NCBI GenBank assembly: GCA_009760855.2
Contig: WPIO01000123.1
Span: 932,001 to 996,000 of the forward strand
DNA from: Cristatella mucedo
Lineage: Eukaryota; Bryozoa; Phylactolaemata; Cristatellidae
DNA length: 64,000 nt
Direction of reading: 5' to 3'
Shown piece after piece: positions 57,483-64,000 of this stretch; position 1 is the first letter of the stretch; each line of letters begins with the position of its first letter. The notes under the pieces were generated by a model. It did no database searches. It was given only the letters and a program-made list of their open reading frames with translations, and was not told where the DNA came from. The translations under genes were made by a program, and so were the position numbers.

Positions 57483-60126
57483 AATATGGGATACAATCTA
57501 ACAAGCCACAAGATCCCAGGCTAATAACCCAAGTGGTTTGATGGTTTTGGGACATGGCACTGCACAACGACGAGACTAAAAAGACTTCAGTTGCAATACA
57601 ACTCCAGCATCACGGTCCTAATCAAGACTATTTACTCGTACTGATGCATCGTGCATGACATACACTGACCGAATGCAGGACGTTGGGCTCACATGCTCAA
57701 GCCTGCATTGCAATACGGCAATACAGTGCCAGGCTGGGTGCAAAGTAAGCATTCGGCTTCCGGGTATTAGCAAGAACTAACGTAACCTTAATTCCAGACA
57801 AACTGACCTAATAACATAAGATGTGTGGAGCTGCCGTGAGGAAATGATGCCTGCCCCTTCATCACACATAGTGGAGCTTGGCAGCAGTGCTGAGATTGTG
57901 ATTGGCTATGTGGACACTTGGAGGCAACAACTGACCATATAAGGCAGTAACCATCAATCAGTCGGGTATTCCCCTTGCTGGCAAACACACAGTTATAGGA
58001 CAAGGACAGAGGAGGGAAATTCCCTGCAGAAAAGCTGCCAACACTGTTAGGAGCAGCTCAGATGCAGTACCACATGTTTGGTGGTATGTCCATTCACTAA
58101 TTTGAGGAAGTTCCACCCCTGCTGTGTGACCCAAATCTAAAAGGACACGGAACATAATCTAGCAATTGCGGAAAAAAATGCTAAAACTATCCATTGGATT
58201 CAATGGAAACGTTTTTCGGCCGAATTGGCATAGGCTGGTATGGCAGTAGCACTTTTGTTTGAGGAGTCATAGATATCGTTGACATTTGTCGAGCAAAAGG
58301 TACTGCTCACGTGTTGCTTATGCAGCTTCAGCCTGAAAGAAGACATAAAGTCTCATTATTGGTTAGGCCAGCTAAATATGCCCCAAAGTTCAAGAAGCGT
58401 AGCTCACATGTTTTCTATTCAATAAAGCAAGCAAGACACCGTCTGAGTGGTCTTCAGATTAAGCTGCCATTCAGGCAGATCTATCTCCAGGCTAGGCAAA
58501 ATGGCGAGGATTAAATTTAATTTTCGCATATCCCAAAGCTGGGCATTTTATTCTATAACGGCGTCGGCCAGCCGATTCTCTAGATTGTAGATGCCAGTCG
58601 GTTCAATTAGTGTGATTTTAAGAAAGTAATGTTTACCCACTCTTGAATTATTGGCATGCACTATGCTGACAGAGGTTTTTCTGAAAACGGATGCAAGCTA
58701 CTTCTGGAATATGCTGCTATTGTCAGCGATCACAATGTCCACGATTTTGATTCACTATGCTGACATGTTTGGCGACTCGTTACTTTGTAGATGCACACTG
58801 CAGTGTGAGCGTGCCAGCTCGACGGAGAGGGCACCAGCCCACAGGGTCTACTCCCTCGGCACATCAACCTATCTGCCACTCTCATCTGCAAGTGCAGCAT
58901 CGGACTGACCTTGGAGCAGTGTAGGCTTCGCCCCCTTCCTCAGTGCCATGAGGTCACCACACCAGCCGACACAGAGTCAGACCTATCGAGGCACTCCAGA
59001 GCAGCTGGGGCACCCCATTCGCACCTCACCGACCAAGACACACCTCGGATGTGCGCAGACGCCTTGTTGCAGAGGCTGTCTCAGTCAAACCGGGCCCGAG
59101 CCATACAGGGCATCCTAAAGCCGGCAGCAAAACAACCTATCGGGGTGACCTGGAGGCTTACTGTGCATTCTGGGCGATGGGCTGCAACGACATGTATGAC
59201 GAGGTTGATGCACTGCTTTACCGCCTGCTTAGGAGGACAGACCAAGATGATGGCCAACTCCTGCGATTGTTCTCGGACGGTGAGCTGAACGAAAGCCTGG
59301 GTCGAGCACACGGCACGTCACTGGGGTCGGACCACCTCGAATGCAGGCACATCACCTTGCTCAACCCAGGCTGCAGCCTGATGGCCGCTGTCTTTAGCCC
59401 GAGCCTGCTCATTCGAGAGGCTCCTCAGTCGTGACCGGTAGCATCGACCATTCTAAGACACAAGCGTGTAGAAGCCATGCTTCCTGTGAACTTGAGACCC
59501 ATCATGCTCCTGCCGATGCTATACAAACTCATGCTGGGGGCCCTTTGGCTGCTAGACTTTTCGAAAATATACGAGCTGGTGGATGGCGGTGTGAGCAGCA
59601 GAAGCACTTTTTGCCAAGTGTCCAGGTCTGCCTCGAGCAGTGCTTCTTATAATATAACTAATAATAATAATAATAATAATATTAACAGTAACAATAATAC
59701 ATTTGATAAAGCACCCTCAGAGAACTCAATCTCTTTCTAGGCGCTTTACATTTGTGTAATGCAAGCACGATCTAATGATTGGTGTAAGCCAGCTCACTAT
59801 ACAACAAGAATGACTTGGCTTGGGATGACATGCACAGGGTCAGCGTGCAAGTGTGGTTAGTGGCAGCATGCACGGCGTCGGAGCGCATTAGCACATGCTG
59901 CGCCACAGGCGGGGGTATGCATTCTCTATTGCGATGTCAACACACATAAAAGACGGATCGCAGGAGCTCACGAAATGCTGGGATAGATAGGTGTGTTTTT
60001 TCGTGATCGACGCAGCCGTTAGCACTACCATCGACAAACGGTCATGCGACAGCCTCTCCCTATATGCCTGGACCTACAGAATGCATTTGGAAGCATCCTG
60101 CACTCCCACTCATGCAGGCCCTGCTC
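57483..60126 (+). repeat. Array unit 8, truncated
   Basis: Contains monomer a, the upstream part of the R2-like remnant and the LINE B tail. It ends after CATGCAGGCCCTGCTC, where all other units continue AGCATCACGG and this one reads CGTGCAATG. The break falls just after RT motif A. Confidence 0.9.
58651..60126 (+). pseudogene. R2-like reverse transcriptase remnant, unit 8 (truncated)
   Basis: Retains the upstream frames, finger region and motif A, but lacks motif B. An open frame (59991-60272) reads across the junction into the AT-rich island, with no sign that the fusion is meaningful. Confidence 0.6.
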
Positions 60127-60744
60127 CGTGCAATGTTCTTTCTTATTTTGATTTGGTGCTTTTTGGCCAAATTCAAGTTTCCCTGCTGCAAATAATACTT
60201 ACGGGCTACATAATAAAAACATGGAAATGGGTCTCGCTAATAATGCAGGCGTCTGGATCTCTAGCTCAATGAATGATAGACTTATCGCAGAAGAGATTGA
60301 AAGTTCGGCTTTGCCACGAGGACCAGGTATAGTTTTAATCCTACTGGGCCTTTTAAAATACCCAAATGACTAAGCAAGAGCAGAAAGTCCTGCAACAGGA
60401 TGGAAAGAGTATGAAGCTTATACAATAGATGAAATGTATAGTGGCCATGGAAATTATACAATCCTTGCTGTATCTGGGGTGCAACTGCTTCGACTAACGG
60501 GTTAATTTATAGGAGAGGCCTTTCCAGTAATCTGGCTGATACCATAGAAACGTTTAGTATTTCACGTCTAGTTTCTAGACTGTCTGGTTTCTGTGCTGAA
60601 ATGAAAAGAATACTCTACCACATTCCTTTTACTCTAGAACTTAAACGAGTTAGAGGTTTTGATTATGATCCTGTAATGATCGGGCCAACAAGTGTAGCTG
60701 GAGCAATAGTGGTAAGTAATAATGCTAAGGCAAGAGCCATAATG

Positions 60745-61060
60745 TCTTACTAAGTACGGCGTTTGCTTTCCACCAACTCATCCCCGAAGTCATGGGTTCG
60801 AATCACTTGGAGGAAGAAAATCGGTCGGCACCCACCCACCCACCGAAGGTGCACCGAGGCACCGGGAATTCGGCCGCTAGGCCAGCCACTCGAAGCCGCC
60901 CATCGGCAGATGGTGGGCTAAGTAAGGCAGCTGCTTTTCGTGACCTCGGTCCGACGTCGTGGGTTTGAGTCCTGCAGTTAGCGATCCTTTATTACCACTG
61001 CAAGTGGTGATAATAGCCGTCAAGGCTCTTCTGTCGCTATACAAAAGAGGCTGTTAAATC
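60745..61060 (+). mobile_element. Composite tRNA-derived SINE inserted in the island
   Basis: Two tRNA-like heads lie in tandem. The first has GGGTTCGAATCAC (box-B-like) at 60793. The second has TGGGCTAAGTAAGGC (box-A-like) near 60913 and GTGGGTTTGAGTCC at 60959. The second head and the body through CTATACAAAAGAGGCTGTTA match the SINE in the array units. A CCCACCCACCCACC tract lies at about 60830-60843. It separates two coding-like stretches of the island. No clear target duplication was seen. Confidence 0.6.
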
Positions 61061-62086
61061 AGCAAGCAGTTACAACAGGAGGGGCTTTACATTTAGGTGA
61101 ATGTGTTTGGACTGCTTTCAAGATTGCTATATAAAAAAATGATTTTCATGGCTCCGTGAGTTACTTTAGCCCTGAGCATTGGAAAGTGCTTAGCAGAAAC
61201 CTCAAGCGAGCAGGAAATAAACCTAAACTGAATTACAGAGTTAGGCGTTGTGAAAACGTGGCACTAAAAATACTTGAACCAAGGTCTTAAGTACACTCAT
61301 ACGCTATCAGTTCAGAACATCATTGACGAAGTAAAATGGCTTACCGTTGCAGTATACAACTTTTAACAACTATGGTGACTACACACACAATCCCAGTACT
61401 TACAATTATGGAAACATTAGGAACGTCGCGTATTGGCTAATGGTTCTACTTAATATCTTTCTTTAGGTAGAGCTAGTTATCCCAAAGATGGGAAATGCTC
61501 AATTAAAAATATAGATTTCGCGCAGTTCAGGAAACAAATCCTAGGCCTTAATAAAGTTACAGAGGCTGTTGGCGTTACTTTTCTTTAATGGTTAACACTG
61601 TATCCTATTCACGTCATTGACTTACAATACATCGGTTAACCTTTAAGAAATACTACTATACTTGATGATACACTTGAATTTAATGAGTTCATACCTGCAA
61701 ATACAACTGCTATAGCTCATTACTTGACTATCTGCGAGTACACAGCAGAGTTAGCCTCTATTGATAACGGCAGTCAGTTTACCTGCACAAAAGGATCATT
61801 GGTGGATAGGAGTATTGCTAGTGAATAAAACTTTTAGATGATATGTGACGGAAACGTTTAATTCTGTTCAAGGTTTGGTGGCGTGAAAAAATGCATTAGT
61901 CTTGAACATTGGGGGGTCAAAAGCTTATTCTGTGCATGGATCAGGAATGGTGCTTTTTGATCCGAGCGACTATGATACTGATGTAATGGCTAATCGAAAT
62001 TAGTAAAATATACTGCAAAAACATCTACAACAATTTACACTGTTGCTATTTAGTAAAGTAAACCAATTGCCGCTAATTTCTCGGAT

Positions 62087-62485
62087 ATGAAATTTAGTAC
62101 TAAACTTGAAAACGCATATGATTGTTTTTGTCTTGGTGCAGTTTACAGGTATTTGCCTCATAGAATAATTTCAGGCCATACTTTGGTTGAAATAAAATGT
62201 CCTTGGAGCAGGCATGTAATAGATGATGTTGATCCAAATCAGTATTATACCCAATGTTTGCTTAGTTGACATGTGTTAGGACTAAGAGATTGCCTTAACT
62301 CGGAATTTGAAATATTATTGTCAGGATTGAACTTAAAAGATACACTTGCCGACTACGTTGCCGTCGGACATGTCAGAATTCCTACAACGACAGATATGGA
62401 TATGCCATTGAGGTGTCCACTGTTTATATGTCGTCTTGAGAATGAAAGGTTTTATGGTTTTGAGTTTAAATTGATTGGAAAGTAA
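62087..62485 (+). pseudogene. Unrecognised broken gene of the AT-rich island
   Basis: Two open frames, 62087-62269 and 62273-62485, are in the same register separated by one stop codon (TGA at 62267), so they were probably one gene. The first carries GHTLVEIKCPWSRHV and PNQYYTQCLLS, loosely like the EIKCP box of YqaJ-type exonucleases. The preceding GxxPDG-type motif of that family is missing. The second carries IPTTTDMDMPLRCPLFICRL and FYGFEFKLIGK. I do not assign a function. Confidence 0.4.
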
Positions 62486-62659
62486 GGGAGATTTAATATA
62501 AAGTTGAAACCTCGATTTGATATTAGGTATTACATTAGGTGATCACCACAACAAGTAGTGGAAGAACAAGGAAAGGTTTGCAAAGATTATTGGAATATTG
62601 GTTTGCAAGGGCCATTGGATTCCAATAGGTAGAGAGGTGCTTGATAAATTTTAAATTTT

Positions 62660-63220
62660 AAAAGTAAATTTTACAGATAAATCGCAAAGTAGATCTTAGT
62701 GGATACGTTAACAAATTTAATAGATATTTGTTGTCCGATCTTTCTGCAAATGGAAATCGTTTGATACATTTTGCTGATTAGGTTAATCTAAATGATGTTG
62801 TTACGAAATCATTTTCTGATCCCAATGTTTTAGTTACTAAAAAAGGATCTATTGATTTTAAAGGCGTGGCTGCTACTAATGTAGGAATAACAGTAGGTTC
62901 AACAGATGCTGTTAATGTTTCCCAAATTAGTATTTATGTTAGTAAATCGGGAGATATGACGACAGGAGACCTAAATATGAACAGCTTTGCAATGACTTAG
63001 GCTAGTTGGAAAAAGCACTACTGCTCCTACATTTCTGCACGATGATTTTTGGGTTACTTATATTGGAATGAAAAGATATATTGCCTTGAATGGTAACCCG
63101 GAAATGACAACACTAAATATGGCAAGTAATTCGATAACTAATGTTGCTGATACTGTTAATCGTGGTGATGCGGCGACAAAAAGCTATGCTGACAAAACAG
63201 GACAGAAACCTCAGCAGTGA
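62660..63220 (+). pseudogene. Tail-fibre-like repeat protein remnant
   Basis: At least three copies of a phage tail-fibre-like motif are readable: LSANGNRLIHFAD with NDVVTKSF, GDMTTGDLNMNSFAMT, and NMASNSITNVADTVNRGDAA followed by TKSYAD. The pattern (LxMxxxxITNVxDxxxxxDAxTKxYxD) is common in phage tail fibres and also occurs in predicted proteins of some invertebrate genomes linked to virus-like elements. Here it is broken by stops near 62781 and 62999 and by frame changes. Its role would be in trimeric fibre formation, by analogy. Confidence 0.5.
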
Positions 63221-63779
63221 TACAATTTTCGTTCGATCCAAGATCAATTAATTCTACTATTAAGAATTCAGTTAATTATTAAATAGACTGGTAAAAGTGC
63301 TACACCACTAATAACGCTTAGAGGGATGGTTAATGGGAATTCAAATGATGTTTTTTTACTACAGCAAAGTTGCAATACTACTGCTGTTTCAGGAGAAGTG
63401 CGCCCAATAAATAGTTTAAGCACAGGAACATATTTTAAAGATTACGCTTTTTCAACAGAATACCTACTAGCTACTACGTCGTTGATAGAATAAGCAAAGA
63501 AGCAAGAATCACGCTCTTGGTCAGCTGTGTATTCACGTGAATAATAGAGATGAAATAGTAAAACTACTAGTTCCTATAGCTTTGTTGCTTTGTGCTTGCC
63601 CTTAATTAAGTTTAGCAATGATTGTTATTGTTTCATGCTCAGCCCACTAGTGATCATGCTTGATTTCCGAGCACCTTTTTTAATAATGCTTCTTGACAAC
63701 GGTTTCTTCGTTGGTTTTGATTTGGTAAACTGATTCCTATCCTGGTGGCAATCTGCTCTGCTAGTTATTGCATTATTTC

Positions 63780-64000
63780 AGAGAATTCTGGAGTCAGGTT
63801 CTGTTTCTTTCCACTCACTTGCGGCATGTATTGATGACTTCCCCCCTTGGATGGCAGCAAATTTTCTTAAACTAAACGACGATAAAACTAACTTACTAGG
63901 TATGGGAAAACTTAGAGTGATTCAGAAATTGGAAAGGCTTACGCTCAAAATTGGCTCTGCCAGCATACTTCCAGTTGAATCAGCTCAAAATCTAGGCGTT
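63780..64000 (+). pseudogene. LINE reverse transcriptase fragment, continues beyond the window
   Basis: MAANFLKLNDDKTNLLGMGK and KLERLTLKIGSASILPVESA followed by QNLGV match the segment after the YADD box in CR1/Jockey-group LINEs. They are closest to the LINE B fragment at 15066. The YADD box itself is not present, so the 5' part is missing or rearranged. The element is cut by the window edge. Confidence 0.7.

Larger units (their letters stand above)
26937..60126 (+). repeat. Macrosatellite / higher-order repeat array, 7.6 units of about 4.36 kb
   Basis: Unit starts, marked by AATATGGGATACAATCTAAC, are at 26937, 31292, 35648, 40005, 44373, 48741, 53121 and 57483. The intervals are 4355-4380 bases. 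All units run in the same orientation and look near-identical. Each contains two diverged satellite monomers, an R2-like reverse transcriptase remnant with a nested LINE B tail, a segment shared with 1.7-2.0 kb, and a SINE. The right end is an abrupt stop inside the RT segment. Copy number in the genome cannot be known from one assembly. Confidence 0.95.
60127..63540 (+). mobile_element. Decayed virus-like or large-transposon-like island
   Basis: AT-richer than the array, with many short peptide-like stretches broken by stops and frame changes on the plus strand: LADTIETFSISRLVSRLSGF (about 60526-60585), CSIKNIDFAQFRKQILGLNK (about 61498-61557), DTLEFNEFIPANTTAIAHYL (about 61667-61726), the frames at 62087-62485, and tail-fibre-like repeats at 62660-63220. 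The content suggests structural genes of a DNA virus or a virus-like transposon integrated long ago. No polymerase, integrase or capsid family was recognised and no termini were found, so the type is open. Confidence 0.4.

Noticed and set aside
26937-60126. Ribosomal DNA or CRISPR-like array
   Set aside because: No rRNA signature is seen in the unit, repeats and spacers are not of CRISPR size, and the setting is eukaryotic.
60745-60803. A functional tRNA gene
   Set aside because: A box-B-like GGTTCGAATC is present, but paired arms of a full cloverleaf were not apparent and the segment belongs to a SINE-like composite.
62087-62269. Firm call of a YqaJ-type exonuclease
   Set aside because: Only the EIKCP-like box and a nearby YYTQ fit. 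The upstream glycine/aspartate motif of the family was not found, so the gene is left unassigned.

Overview
The window reads as repeat-rich nuclear DNA of an invertebrate animal. It holds several broken LINE families, a broken Ty3/gypsy-type LTR element, a tRNA-derived SINE, diverged satellite DNA, a macrosatellite array, and two possible host exons with splice signals. One of these exons resembles a TRADD-like N-terminal domain. I see no operons, ribosome binding sites, CRISPR arrays, rRNA genes or intact long genes. I cannot name the species. All comparisons were made by eye.

Layout. 1-8.6 kb is a mosaic of nested repeat fragments: a dispersed repeat called D/E here, an R2-superclade LINE remnant, and pieces of two LINE families called A and B here. 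It also carries the candidate exons at 4766-4960 (+) and 6938-7336 (-). 8.6-9.74 kb shows nothing recognisable. 9.74-13.81 kb is a degenerate gypsy-type element with gag zinc knuckle, protease, reverse transcriptase, RNase H and integrase traces between LTR-like ends. 13.81-15.07 kb is a LINE A reverse transcriptase fragment with its 3' tail, and 15.07-15.99 kb is a LINE B 3' fragment. 16.0-26.3 kb is mostly an old, diverged satellite whose sequence modules recur in one cyclic order, interrupted by LINE tails, a minisatellite, a GC-rich LTR-like insert and unassigned DNA.

26,937-60,126 is the dominant feature: seven complete head-to-tail units of about 4.36-4.38 kb plus a 2.64-kb partial eighth. 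The units are near-identical by eye. Each contains two diverged monomers of the flanking satellite (one interrupted by a SINE) and a frameshifted R2-like reverse transcriptase that is itself interrupted by a LINE B tail. The array therefore looks like a higher-order repeat, or retroelement-bearing macrosatellite, amplified from the older satellite. A more diverged relative of part of the unit lies at 1676-3180.

60.13-63.54 kb is AT-richer DNA with broken reading frames. One part resembles phage tail-fibre repeats; a composite SINE interrupts it. I take it as a decayed virus-like or large DNA-transposon-like insertion of unknown type. The window ends in another LINE reverse transcriptase fragment. 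Nothing in the mobile DNA looks intact, so the picture is one of successive insertions followed by recent tandem amplification.
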